A stretch of 45,966 nucleotides of DNA from Nemertoderma westbladi (GCA_032718475.1 JAUCBJ010008900.1:1-45966), one strand, 5' to 3'; numbered from the stretch's first letter, positions 12,344 to 23,720 are shown. The notes: generated by a model from the sequence alone, not told the origin. Numbers and translations: made by a program.

Positions 12344-15300
12344 ACAACTAGCTACGTTGTTGTCTCCCTTATTTAATTATATTTCATTAACTCACTCACA
12401 ACTGGCTACGTTGTTGTCTCCCTTATTTAATTATATTTCATTAACTCACTCACAACTGGCTACGTTGTTGTTCTCCTTATTTAATTATATTTCATTAACT
12501 CACTCACAACTGGCTACGTTGTTGTCTCCCTTATTTAATTATATTTCATTAACTCACTCACAACTGGCTACGTTGTTGTCTCCCTTATTTAATTATATTT
12601 CATTAACTCACTCACAACTGGCTACGTTGTTGTTCTCCTTATTTAATTATATTTCATTAACTCACTCACAACTGGCTACGTTGTTGTTCTCCTTATTTAA
12701 TTATATTTCATTAACTCACTCACAACTGGCTACGTTGTTGTCTCCCTTATTTAATTATATTTCATTAACTCACTCACAACTGGCTACGTTGTTGTCTCCC
12801 TTAATTATATTTCATTAACTCACTCACAACTGGCTACGTTGTTGTCTCCCTTATTTAATTATATTTCATTAACTCACTCACAACTGACTACGTTGTTGTT
12901 CTCCTTATTTAATTATATTTCATTAACTCACTCACAACTGGCTACGTTGTTGTTCTCCTTATTTAATTATATTTCATTAACTCACTCACAACTGGCTACG
13001 TTGTTGTTCTCCTTATTTAATTATATTTCATTAACTCACTCACAACTGGCTACGTTGTTGTCTCCCTTAATTATATTTCATTAACTCACTCACAACTGGC
13101 TACGTTGTTGTTCTCCTTATTTAATTATATTTCATTAACTCACTCACAACTGGCTACGTTGTTGTTCTCCTTATTTAATTATATTTCATTAACTCACTCA
13201 CAACTGGCTACGTTGTTGTCTCCCTTATTTAATTATATTTCATTAACTCACTCACAACTGGCTACGTTGTTGTCTCCCTTATTTAATTATATTTCATTAA
13301 CTCACTCACAACTGGCTACGTTGTTGTCTCCCTTAATTATATTTCATTAACTCACTCACAACTGGCTACGTTGTTGTTCTCCTTATTTAATTATATTTCA
13401 TTAACTCACTCACAACTGGCTACGTTGTTGTCTCCCTTATTTAATTATATTTCATTAACTCACTCACAACTGGCTACGTTGTTGTCTCCCTTAATTATAT
13501 TTCATTAACTCACTCACAACTGGCTACGTTGTTGTTCTCCTTATTTAATTATATTTCATTAACTCACTCACAACTGGCTACGTTGTTGTCTCCCTTATTT
13601 AATTATATTTCATTAACTCACTCACAACTGGCTACGTTGTTGTCTCCCTTATTTAATTATATTTCATTAACTCACTCACAACTGGCTACGTTGTTGTTCT
13701 CCTTATTTAATTATATTTCATTAACTCACTCACAACTGGCTACGTTGTTGTTCTCCTTATTTAATTATATTTCATTAACTCACTCACAACTGGCTACGTT
13801 GTTGTCTCCCTTATTTAATTATATTTCATTAACTCACTCACAACTGGCTACGTTGTTGTCTCCCTTAATTATATTTCATTAACTCACTCACAACTGGCTA
13901 CGTTGTTGTCTCCCTTATTTAATTATATTTCATTAACTCACTCACAACTGACTACGTTGTTGTTCTCCTTATTTAATTATATTTCATTAACTCACTCACA
14001 ACTGGCTACGTTGTTGTTCTCCTTATTTAATTATATTTCATTAACTCACTCACAACTGGCTACGTTGTTGTTCTCCTTATTTAATTATATTTCATTAACT
14101 CACTCACAACTGGCTACGTTGTTGTCTCCCTTAATTATATTTCATTAACTCACTCACAACTGGCTACGTTGTTGTTCTCCTTATTTAATTATATTTCATT
14201 AACTCACTCACAACTGGCTACGTTGTTGTTCTCCTTATTTAATTATATTTCATTAACTCACTCACAACTGGCTACGTTGTTGTCTCCCTTATTTAATTAT
14301 ATTTCATTAACTCACTCACAACTGGCTACGTTGTTGTCTCCCTTATTTAATTATATTTCATTAACTCACTCACAACTGGCTACGTTGTTGTCTCCCTTAT
14401 TTAATTATATTTCATTAACTCACTCACAACTGGCTACGTTGTTGTCTCCCTTATTTAATTATATTTCATTAACTCACTCACAACTGGCTACGTTGTTGTC
14501 TCCCTTATTTAATTATATTTCATTAACTCACTCACAACTGGCTACGTTGTTGTCTCCCTTATTTAATTATATTTCATTAACTCACTCACAACTGGCTACG
14601 TTGTTGTCTCCCTTATTTAATTATATTTCATTAACTCACTCACAACTGGCTACGTTGTTGTCTCCCTTATTTAATTATATTTCATTAACTCACTCACAAC
14701 TGGCTACGTTGTTGTCTCCCTTATTTAATTATATTTCATTAACTCACTCACAACTGGCTACGTTGTTGTCTCCCTTATTTAATTATATTTCATTAACTCA
14801 CTCACAACTGGCTACGTTGTTGTCTCCCTTAATTATATTTCATTAACTCACTCACAACTGGCTACGTTGTTGTTCTCCTTATTTAATTATATTTCATTAA
14901 CTCACTCACAACTGGCTACGTTGTTGTCTCCCTTATTTAATTATATTTCATTAACTCACTCACAACTGGCTACGTTGTTGTCTCCCTTATTTAATTATAT
15001 TTCATTAACTCACTCACAACTGGCTACGTTGTTGTCTCCCTTATTTAATTATATTTCATTAACTCACTCACAACTGGCTACGTTGTTGTCTCCCTTATTT
15101 AATTATATTTCATTAACTCACTCACAACTGGCTACGTTGTTGTCTCCCTTATTTAATTATATTTCATTAACTCACTCACAACTGGCTACGTTGTTGTCTC
15201 CCTTATTTAATTATATTTCATTAACTCACTCACAACTGGCTACGTTGTTGTTCTCCTTATTTAATTATATTTCATTAACTCACTCACAACTGGCTACGTT

Positions 15301-15950
15301 GTTGTCTCCCTTAATTATATTTCATTAACTCACTCACAACTGGCTACGTTGTTGTTCTCCTTATTTAATTATATTTCATTAACTCACTCACAACTGGCTA
15401 CGTTGTTGTCTCCCTTATTTAATTATATTTCATTAACTCACTCACAACTGGCTACGTTGTTGTCTCCCTTAATTATATTTCATTAACTCACTCACAACTG
15501 GCTACGTTGTTGTCTCCCTTATTTAATTATATTTCATTAACTCACTCACAACTGGCTACGTTGTTGTTCTCCTTATTTAATTATATTTCATTAACTCACT
15601 CACAACTGGCTACGTTGTTGTCTCCCTTATTTAATTATATTTCATTAACTCACTCACAACTGGCTACGTTGTTGTTCTCCTTATTTAATTATATTTCATT
15701 AACTCACTCACAACTGGCTACGTTGTTGTTCTCCTTATTTAATTATATTTCATTAACTCACTCACAACTGGCTACGTTGTTGTCTCCCTTATTTAATTAT
15801 ATTTCATTAACTCACTCACAACTGGCTACGTTGTTGTTCTCCTTATTTAATTATATTTCATTAACTCACTCACAACTGGCTACGTTGTTGTTCTCCTTAT
15901 TTAATTATATTTCATTAACTCACTCACAACTGGCTACGTTGTTGTCTCCT
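12344..15950. repeat. 54-bp satellite array 2 (about 67 units)
   Basis: Same unit, same orientation and same hinge variants as array 1. The shortened 50-bp form (CCCTTAATTATA instead of CCCTTATTTAATTATA) is more frequent here. Long-range duplication is visible: the rare G-to-A substitution at 12887 recurs at 13951, 1,064 bp later, within the same order of hinge variants (about 12465-13350 against 13529-14414). A homogenised run of identical long-CCC units spans about 14280-14830. Frames up to 225 codons are satellite shadows. Confidence 0.97.
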
Positions 15951-16049
15951 TCTACTGGTATGCCCTATAGGATACCTTAGTTGGCAATGTGATAAATTGG
16001 CTTCCCCCATTTTGTGGTTGGAATGCATAGCGGAATGGATCCGCTAACA
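15951..16049. mobile_element. Possible LTR terminal fragment
   Basis: The sequence ends AATGGATCCGCTAACA at 16049, closely matching the end of the LTR-like element at 19359-19955 (AATTGGATCCGCTAACA). Similarity covers about the last 50 bp, including CCCCCATTTT against CCCCATTTT. It starts directly at the end of satellite array 2. Family unknown; orientation not determined. Confidence 0.4.
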
Positions 16050-16675
16050 AAAATATTAAGATTATACAGTTGTGAATAAATATTATATTTGATAAATATC
16101 ATGATAATAAGATTACGCAGTTTTGGATAAATATTATATTTGATAAATATTGAGATAATAAGATAAATAAGGTTATATAGTTGTATATGCTGTATATAGG
16201 AATATATAGGTATATATTATGTATATTATTATTATTATTTATATTATTATATATTATGTTATAAATATAATAATATGTTTGAAAACATGTTGTATCTCAA
16301 TTTGTCTACAACTGATGAATTCTAATAAGTTCTATGGGGATGGGAATCCGCGTGGATGACAAATGTGCACCATTATATGTTTTAAAGATAAATACTCAAA
16401 GAAATAACCAAATAATATAGTTCGATATTATAATGAATATTTGAATAATGTAAATATTAGAATAAGCGGATAATATGGCTTGTTTAATTATACGTTTTTT
16501 GATAAATATATAAAAATAACCACCCACGAGTTCAGCTTGAAATAAATAATTTACTTAATTAGGTTTTTATTAAATTTAGCTAAGTTAGGAAATAAAAAAT
16601 ATGTAGCTAAATAAGGATTTTGGTCGAATTACCATATGCTAAATGGCAGTGCCATTCAACAGGATATTACTCTTT
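16050..16675. other. AT-rich spacer with short repeats, no gene seen
   Basis: Very AT-rich. A segment containing ATAAATATTATATTTGATAA occurs twice about 51 bp apart near 16075 and 16126, followed by a TATATTATT-type low-complexity run around 16200-16275. No coding or RNA feature was recognised. Confidence 0.5.
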
Positions 16676-17160
16676 TCGAATCTGGACCGAACTGGACCGC
16701 CAAATGAAAGATAATCTAAAAACAACTGTCCATGCAGACAAGTAAAATATCTATTGAAAATTATATGGTCATATCATACATCGTAAATTTAGTTGCGTGT
16801 AAAATATCGCTAAATTAAGATTACTTTCTTCTAACACTGCTGGTGGACTAATTTTACCAGTCTACCAGTCAGTCGCACGTCGGTGTATAGATTGCAGTAA
16901 TACTAAATACAAATTTACAATATTACAAATTACTGCAAACTATAAACCCAGAAACCTGCTACAGTTAGGCTTACTAGTAAAAGTATTACACAAGATTTTA
17001 ATGTGAAGAAAGTAATCTTAATTTCGCGACATCTTATACGCAACTAAATTTAAAATGGTGAAATGAAATTCAATATTTATTTTCTCTTGTCTGCATTGCC
17101 GGTTCGGTCCAGTGCGCCAGTGCGCTTCCAATCCAGTTCAGTTCAGTCCAGTTTCGTGTA
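16676..17160. mobile_element. Foldback/MITE-like element with long inverted repeats
   Basis: Two imperfect inverted arms flank a core of about 160 bp. The left arm (about 16680-16835) runs from CTGGACCGAACTGGACCG through GCAGACAAG and AAATTTAGTTGCGT to AAATTAAGATTACTTTCTTC. The right arm (about 16995-17155) gives the same order on the opposite strand, starting with GAAGAAAGTAATCTTAATTT and ending near GGTTCGGTCCAGTGCG. No transposase is present, so this would be a non-autonomous element. Target-site duplications could not be defined. Confidence 0.65.
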
Positions 17161-17416
17161 GTGTACTTTTTCACTGTCAACTTTCAATATCTGACAAAAA
17201 CTTTTAAAAACAAGGCATATTGTTAATTCAGGAATGAAATACTGATAAAATAAACCAAAATAAAGTACAACCTACTTTAAACTTCGTGTATTTAACTTGT
17301 TATTCGTGTAATATAATATACTATATTAGTCACCAAAGAAATTTATACAATAAGTTTCAACGTTTGTTTATAGTTTCGTAGCTTAAGCCTTATTTTAGCC
17401 TAGCCTAAGCTTAGCC
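17161..17416. other. 3' flank of the crystallin-like gene
   Basis: Downstream, on the minus strand, of the crystallin-like terminal exon. AT-rich with TAGCCTAAGC/TTAGCC short repeats near 17395-17415. It probably includes 3' UTR or downstream sequence. No other gene seen. Confidence 0.4.
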
Positions 17417-17422
17417 TTTATT
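17417..17422 (-). promoter_or_regulatory. Candidate polyadenylation signal (AATAAA)
   Basis: On the minus strand AATAAA lies about 9 bases after the TGA stop of the crystallin-like terminal exon. The hexamer is exact, but the spacing would give a very short 3' UTR, so a more distal signal could be the one used. Confidence 0.35.
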
Positions 17423-17430
17423 TTGGTTTA

Positions 17431-17575
17431 TCATTTTGGTTTATGGGCTATAAATCGTACAGATGAAACTTTATTATCATTCAGAGCTCCAAGGGTAGAA
17501 GGATACTTGTATTCGTTTGGTTCATCTTCCACCTTCCATGTTAGAGTAACAGAGGCGCCCTGGTAGTCAGCCAAA
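17431..17575 (-). CDS. Terminal exon of a beta/gamma-crystallin-like gene (second Greek-key motif)
   Basis: This last coding exon of a minus-strand host gene follows a TTTTCATATTTTCCAG acceptor and ends at TGA (17433-17431). Its first base completes a codon begun in the exon at 24170-24343 (GA plus T gives Asp), so both exons read in one frame across a phase-2 intron. It encodes 47 residues after the split codon, beginning LADYQGASVTL and ending SSVRFIAHKPK. With the upstream exon it shows the Greek-key signature Y-x4-Y-x-G (YDLADYQG) and the calcium-site pattern N/D-N/D-x-x-S-S (DNKVSS). Domain assignment is from motif recognition. The family is known for calcium binding or structural roles; this protein's specific role is unknown. 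A shifted reading or pseudogene is unlikely given the matched phase. Confidence 0.82.
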
Positions 17576-17818
17576 CTGGAAAATATGAAAACACGAAGTC
17601 AAGATTTACAATTATTGCATAAAAATTCATAAAAATTTAAATGTAAATTTGTCAAATTTATATAAAAAATCAAAAAATTTATTTAAAAATCCTGCACATG
17701 ATAGAGTTAGCATTCATGTTCATATCAAATAAGTAAATTAAAGTTAAAGTAAATTTCTTACTTATTTTATATTTACTAATAATAATAATTTTATTATTAT
17801 TAGTATTTATTATTATTA
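17576..17818. other. Start of the 6.6 kb last intron
   Basis: AT-rich intronic sequence next to the 3' splice site. It ends in an AATAATAATAATT/TTATTATTATTAG trinucleotide tract (about 17779-17818) that can fold back on itself. No coding feature. Confidence 0.5.
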
Positions 17819-17842
17819 GGGGGGGGGGGGGGGGGGGGGGGG
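17819..17842 (+). repeat. Poly-G tract (24 G)
   Basis: Uninterrupted run of 24 G directly after an ATT-rich trinucleotide run and followed by GGTGGTGGCG. It is also the apparent left end of the inverted-repeat element at 17819-19012. Homopolymer length may be affected by sequencing error. Confidence 0.9.
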
Positions 17843-18147
17843 TGGTGGCGAATCGGCCCCTTCCTAGATTTTAATTGCTGTATCTATGCAACCACATTAT
17901 GTACCAGCCCAATTTTTTATGAGAATTAGTCAAATTTAATGGCGCATTTTTTGCAAAAAACGGCGTTGCAATTAGATTTCAACTTTTCGATGTGGGTGCC
18001 ACCTCAAAATTTGGTCGAATTTTACGAGGACATTTGTGAGTTAGTAAATCTTTATGTTGGGGCTTCTTTCATAGATTCTGATTCGTATGGAGCACTCTAC
18101 TATTCTATATAAGTATGTAAGGGAAGGTTCATTTCTGGTGCACTAAA

Positions 18148-18705
18148 ATTAGGGCGTGGCACTTCAAAATTTCAAATTTGCAATATTCGTTAAATACTCC
18201 GATGTTTTGATTTCAATGCATTTTTATGGGTTTTCTGGCCCGCTTAATCGATTGAAAGTAATATAGAAGACTCAATTCTTAGTGGTAAATCATTTTTGGT
18301 GCAACAAAATTAGGGCGTGGCAAGTAGGCTTACTTCAAATTTTCATAATTACGATATTCAGAAAATACCACAAGGTTTCCATTTCTACCCATTTTTATAG
18401 GTTATCTGGACCTCTGAATCGATTGAAAGTAATATTGAAGCTTCAAGTCTTAGTAGTACGTCATTATTGGTACACCACAATTAGGGCGTGGTACTTTTTC
18501 AAAATTTGAATAAGTGCCACTCCCTAATTTTGGAGCACCAAAAATTTCGAAGCACTAAGTCTTCAGTCTTCAAGCTTCTATAATACTTCCAATTGATTCA
18601 GCGGTCCATAAAACCTATAAATGTGCGTTGAAATCTCAACTTTGGTTTATTTTCCGAATATCGTATTTTTCAAAATTTGAAGTGCCACGCCCACTTCTTA
18701 TGTGC
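18148..18705. repeat. 161-171 bp repeats arranged as a hairpin
   Basis: A segment beginning ATTAGGGCGTGG recurs at 18148, 18309 and 18480 (spacings 161 and 171). Each copy includes CGATTGAAAGTAATAT and a nearby CTTCAA. From about 18513 to 18705 the unit appears in reverse: CACTCCCTAATTTTGG, then ATACTTCCAATTGATTCAG, then TTTGAAGTGCCACGCCC. The copy at 18309 and the reverse copy could form an imperfect stem of more than 150 bp. Short open frames across it are not gene-like. Confidence 0.75.
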
Positions 18706-19012
18706 ACGAAAAATACCATACAGTTCAATTTTCGGAAATGGAATATAATCACATTCGATTCAGCGTAGTGAAAAACCTACTACTGCTAGACTACAATGCC
18801 ACACTATCAGTTTTTAGAATATCAAAAAAAATAATATTTTGTCCTGGGACTTCTATTTTTCATGAAAATTATTATACCCACCTTATAAAATTTACATTTT
18901 TTTTGGATTTGAAAATGTTCTTCTATAATTTTTTCACCTACAGCCCAATTTTCGTAGGATTTTATTGGATGATTACAAAAATACAGCGGGGCGGCCGAAT
19001 CAACCCCCCGCC

Positions 19013-19358
19013 AGTGCTGCTAATGGTCTAAACACCCCAGTGGTATAATAGGGTTAAGATATGACCTAAGTATGTAAACGATTCTACAATAGAAATAAGA
19101 GCACCATAAAGTTCAATTTTTGCACAACTAGTAAGCGAAAATGATTTTGGTATGAAATATAGACACTTGGTCTTTTTACATTAAAAATTATTGATTTAAT
19201 GTTCGCAAATTCTACTGCAATTTGTACTAGTTTCTGAAGTCCAAAAATAGAGTTAACCAGCCGAGGACCCTTTGGGTCAAATTGACCCAAAATGAAGTTT
19301 ACATGTACTGTACAAATTCAATATAATGATTGGGTCACAATATTTCATGAATTATCCT
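19013..19358. other. Intronic spacer with a GGGTCAA palindrome
   Basis: No gene recognised. Contains the 19-bp perfect palindrome TTGGGTCAAATTGACCCAA at 19272-19290. A 68-codon minus-strand frame runs through it, but nothing supports it as coding. Confidence 0.45.
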
Positions 19359-19955
19359 TGTGACGGGATCCCCGAGTTGGCGAGGGAATCCCGAACGGGT
19401 TTGTCGTGGTTCAATACGCGTCGCCGCGTCCGCTTGCTGTGGCTGGATGACTGAAGGCCGAAGGCTAGTTATAATAAAAGAGTTTGGTGTTAATGTTGTT
19501 AATCTCTGATAAGTATACAAGTACCGGTAGTATAGCACAATCAGTAACACAATAACAGCAGTGATGGTGACAATGATGATGGTTGAAAACCGTTCGACTT
19601 CTGCTCACCCAATATTACCAACTAAAGCACAATTGACAGAGTAAAGGTTATATATTACATGGGACACATTACTACCTAGGTTTGGCTAACCAGTGGATGC
19701 GCTATAATTGGACACATGCTGTCCCTCCATTGGTCGATCTATATCCATTAACCAATCCCTAATTTTCCCTGGCCCTGTATTGGCCTCTCCGAGAGATGAG
19801 CTGATGAACTGGCATCTCTCTGTTGCTGACAATATATCCTCATTCTCCCTCCTATCCAATATTGTGTTAACAATATTGGATGGCTAATCATGATTCGTAA
19901 ATCATGACTTTCCCCATTTTCCCCTGGGTGGTGCAGCGAATTGGATCCGCTAACA
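19359..19955. mobile_element. LTR-like element, possible solo LTR
   Basis: A 597-bp segment bounded by TGTGACGGGATCC at the left and GGATCCGCTAACA at the right. The ends are imperfect inverted repeats (10 of 13 positions) and fit the TG...CA rule. Inside is a 12-bp-arm hairpin at 19854-19881 and a TCATGATT/AATCATGA pair just after it. No coding sequence. A related terminus lies at 16049. Against the call, I find no target-site duplication (left flank ATCCT, right flank CTTCT). It could be a solo LTR of a Ty3-type element or a short DNA element. Confidence 0.5.
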
Positions 19956-20187
19956 CTTCTACTTTTTTATACTCTATCCAAATGTAACCGGGTCACAACT
20001 TTTACTTTTAACACTTTTTTTAAATTTGCTTTTATTATTTAGGCAACTCCAAGGGCCGTTTGGGTCAAAATGACCCATTATAGTTTTACTCATAATAACA
20101 GTTTTGCAAAGTCGAATTCTGTAAACACATCAATTTTCCAAGTCAGGACGATGCTTAATCAACATTGAAAAGTCAATTTGTCTGTTT
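19956..20187. other. Intronic spacer with a second GGGTCA palindrome
   Basis: AT-rich. TGGGTCAAAATGACCCA lies at 20061-20077, mirroring the palindrome at 19272-19290 on the other side of the LTR-like element. No gene. Confidence 0.45.
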
Positions 20188-20271
20188 GTACAGTATGTCT
20201 GTTTGCATGTCGGTGGGTGTGTGTGTGTACACACACACACACCCACCGACATGCAAACAGACATACTGTAC
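20188..20271. repeat. 84-bp near-perfect palindrome centred on (TG)n/(CA)n
   Basis: The left arm of 41 bases (20188-20228) is the exact reverse complement of the right arm (20229-20271, 43 bases), apart from one extra CA dinucleotide at the centre. Outer arm ends are GTACAGTATG and CATACTGTAC. The centre is a TG run meeting a CA run. It could extrude as a cruciform. No gene is associated. Confidence 0.97.
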
Positions 20272-22180
20272 TGTACAAAGATAATATGGAAACCTGGTAT
20301 TGTCCATGAACCATATTTCCTGTATGGAACGTTTTCTAATTAGACCTAGTCAGTGGTCTGGTGGTAATGTAGCGTTAGGTCTAAATCGGTATACTTTAGA
20401 TCCTGTAAAACATATTGAATTGAATTTTATTGTAATGAGAAATATACAGCGCTTTAGGTGGTACCCTACTCCAGTACTACTAGCGTTTAACCCCATCATA
20501 GCTTTAGGTCCTGGCGCAATACTGTAGGTCCTGTAGCATTACAGCATTTGGTCTTGTAGCTTTAGGTCCTGGCGCATTACAGCATTAGACCATGTTCCTG
20601 TAGCATACATCTGACAGCTAATTCTCAATTAAATTATTCCTAACTCTTGTTTATTGTTTTGGTTCCTTTCAACTCGCTTCTATAACCTGCTCCTTTAATA
20701 ACCTGCTTGGTGATGGAGGCAGACTGGACTTACTGACCAAATTGCTAGGCCCTAACGCTAACAGCCCGGGTTGAGAATCTTATCATATTAGTAAAGTACT
20801 ACCTAATGGCAAATTACTGGCATGATAATTTTACTAAAATTTTACAATTACCACATTTTGCATTATTTGTTAAGGAATTAAGTAATACTTGCCAAGTACA
20901 GTATAGATTTTAAGAAATATTTGGGTGGGAACTTATCATGCAATTCACTTACCAAATTCTTAACAAATTAGATGTAACAATTAGATGTATTACTGTATTG
21001 GTTTTGGTTGGTTAGTTGTTCTCAGGCCTCAACCTTAATTAACACGTTCCTGTCAATTATGTGCTGTATAAATTCTATTGTAACTAATTTGATAATATTT
21101 CGGCTATTCAATTTAGCTACATCTATAATGACCACAACTTGGATGTGTTTACTGATACTGGTGATATATTGATTGAATGTTGAATATTAATAATTTTATT
21201 GAATGATAAATATATAAATATAATTTTAAATCATTTATTACAGTGTAAAACCTTTATTTTAAATTAAATGTTTATGTTGGCCTACTGTATACTATCGATT
21301 TAAAAGTTGCAAGATGTTTTTCAAGCTTGATCGCTTCTGATGCAGCAGTGTCCAGCAAATCCGATCAGTTCTGTAGTATATTACTAGAGACGGGCCTAGC
21401 GGCCCGTGAAGCAAGTCGTAGGAGACAGTACGAGTCAAGTAAAAGCTTTTTGTTCTGTCTGATAATCAATTAGTGTGAGGGTAGTCCTGGTGGTGTACGA
21501 GAAATTTTCTAGACAACTTCGAACTATAATTATTATGTTGTAATCATCTAATGAATTATAAAAGCTGTTGTGATTATAGAAGATAGAGAGCAGTTAGCGA
21601 AATGATTATTTTATTCTATCGGATAGAGTAGTCGGAGTCTCAGAGTGGAGTCGAGGTGTCAATTGATTAATAATAATAACAGCAGTTGTCATGAATTCAA
21701 TACCATCGCGCACAAGAAGTGATAAGACAAATTCGTTCTTATTTTTGTAATAAATAAACCGCGATTAACAATTTACACTGTTCAATGTAAACCACGATAT
21801 TAATTAAATATAACAATTATATTATTATTATAACAGATTTTTATATTTCAAACTATAATGTTAGCCTTATGGAGAATCATTTTGAGGCTGAGTAAATATT
21901 CAGCCTTATAAGCATATAGCCTCCACAGTATTAATGTTGGCACAAAAATTTCAAAATAAAACAATAATGCGAGGAGAGCATAGTACAATACACTGTGTAG
22001 CCAACACACTGTGTAACTAACAGTCATTTAGCTTGCACGCCAATTAATTAACATAGCAAGGATGCATTGGGAAGAGTTATTCAACCGAGACTGTAATAGC
22101 CAGCTAAACCAGTTAATGTGGGGCGAGACACGTAGTCGGCGAGCCTTGGCATACGGTTCATATAGGGCAAATGGGGCATG
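20272..22180. other. Intronic stretch, no gene seen
   Basis: About 1.9 kb with no recognisable exon, RNA gene or transposon domain. Short repeats of TAGGTCCTGGCGCA and TAGCATTACAGCAT occur around 20500-20600. AT-rich from 20800 to 21330. A 75-codon plus-strand frame at 20300-20527 matches nothing I recognise. Confidence 0.45.
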
Positions 22181-22818
<638 letters not shown>

Positions 22819-23216
22819 GTAAATGTTTGAACGCGAATTTCTCGGCATCGCTGGTTCGGAATTGAACCAAACTTAGAAGGTAAGTAGTAGAGAGAAAGTT
22901 TAGAAAGTTTGTAAAGTTTGGTGAAAAATCATGCAGTCTGACGTCAGCTACGACAGATTATGTGGTTTTTAGAAAATGTTAAATTTCTCGGGAACGCCTC
23001 ATTTTCCTGAGCTGAAATTTTGGTTGCTTGTAGAGAATCATGAAGTCTATCTTTTACGAAATTGAAAAGTTAAGACATTTAATTGGGGATCCGCTAGAGA
23101 CTCCGAAGTAATGACATAGGCCTACCGGTACGGTAGGCCTACTGCTGTACTTATCAGTAGTGATTACGAAATTGCAGTATAAAACTTTAATACCTTCATT
23201 GGCCATCTCGTTACCT
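22819..23216. other. Microsatellite-flanking repeat-like sequence with a small hairpin
   Basis: GAATTGAACCAAACTTAGAAGG followed later by ATCATGCAGTCTG resembles the degenerate repeats at 23357-23720. A hairpin with 11-base arms TAGGCCTACCG/CGGTAGGCCTA and a GTA loop lies at 23117-23141. No gene. Confidence 0.45.
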
Positions 23217-23305
23217 CGAGTGGTGTTGGCTGAGTGGATAAGGCGTTGGACTAGCCATCCAATGGGATCTTCTCGCGCTCGTTCGAATCATATCTCTGGC
23301 AAACT
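23217..23305 (+). repeat. tRNA-Ser-like pseudogene or SINE head
   Basis: Carries a pol III A-box-like TGGCTGAGTGG (23227-23237), a D-arm AAGGCG, an anticodon stem GTTGGA/TCCAAT around the loop CTAGCCA, a long variable region, and a B-box GTTCGAATC (23281-23289). The layout matches class II tRNA-Ser. The acceptor and T stems do not pair and the loop would give anticodon AGC, so it is not a functional tRNA. A tRNA-derived SINE head is most likely; the tail was not delimited. Confidence 0.65.
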
Positions 23306-23356
23306 TATTTTGCACGTTTTTTATATTAAATTCTTTAAAGCCAACAACAATTACTA

Positions 23357-23720
23357 GAATTAAACCAACTTTTATTACATCATGCAGTCTATTAGAAATT
23401 TAGAAATAATCTGAGTTTTTATCAAAATAAGACTGTCGGACACTTGGTACCGGTAGTTTCAGACTTTTGATAAAAACTGAAATAAGTCGTTCAATCAAAT
23501 GATGAATTAAACCAAACTTGTACGTATGCAGTCCATTAAAAGTTTGGAAAGTATCTGAAGTTTGGTCAAAAATAGGTCAGTCGGTACCGGTGGTTTCAGA
23601 CTTTTTATAAAAACCGAAATAAGTCGGGCAATTGCAGTTCAGACTTTTTATAAAAACCGAAATAAGTTTAAATTAAATTAATGTTGATTAAATTAAACCA
23701 AAATTTGTACGTATGCATTC
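23357..23720. repeat. Degenerate tandem repeats (AATTAAACCAA...GTATGCAGTC)
   Basis: ATTAAACCAA followed by ACGTATGCA or ATCATGCAGTC recurs near 23360, 23506 and 23690. TTTCAGACTTTTNATAAAAAC plus GAAATAAGTCG recurs near 23456, 23596 and 23640. Units of roughly 145-185 bp, strongly decayed. No coding potential seen. Confidence 0.6.

Larger units (their letters stand above)
17819..19012. mobile_element. Putative non-autonomous inverted-repeat DNA element
   Basis: The left end carries a G run then GGTGGCGAATCGGCCCC (to about 17862). The right end, on the opposite strand, reads GGCGGGGGGTTGATTCGGCC (about 18993-19012). The shared G-run plus GA(A/T)TCGGCC word suggests terminal inverted repeats. 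Inside are three direct copies of a segment starting ATTAGGGCGTGG (18148, 18309, 18480) and one inverted copy. There is no transposase-like frame. The call rests on the two termini and is tentative. Confidence 0.4.

Noticed and set aside
19335-19550. 71-codon minus-strand frame over the LTR-like element
   Set aside because: It overlaps the non-coding LTR-like end, resembles no domain and lacks gene context.
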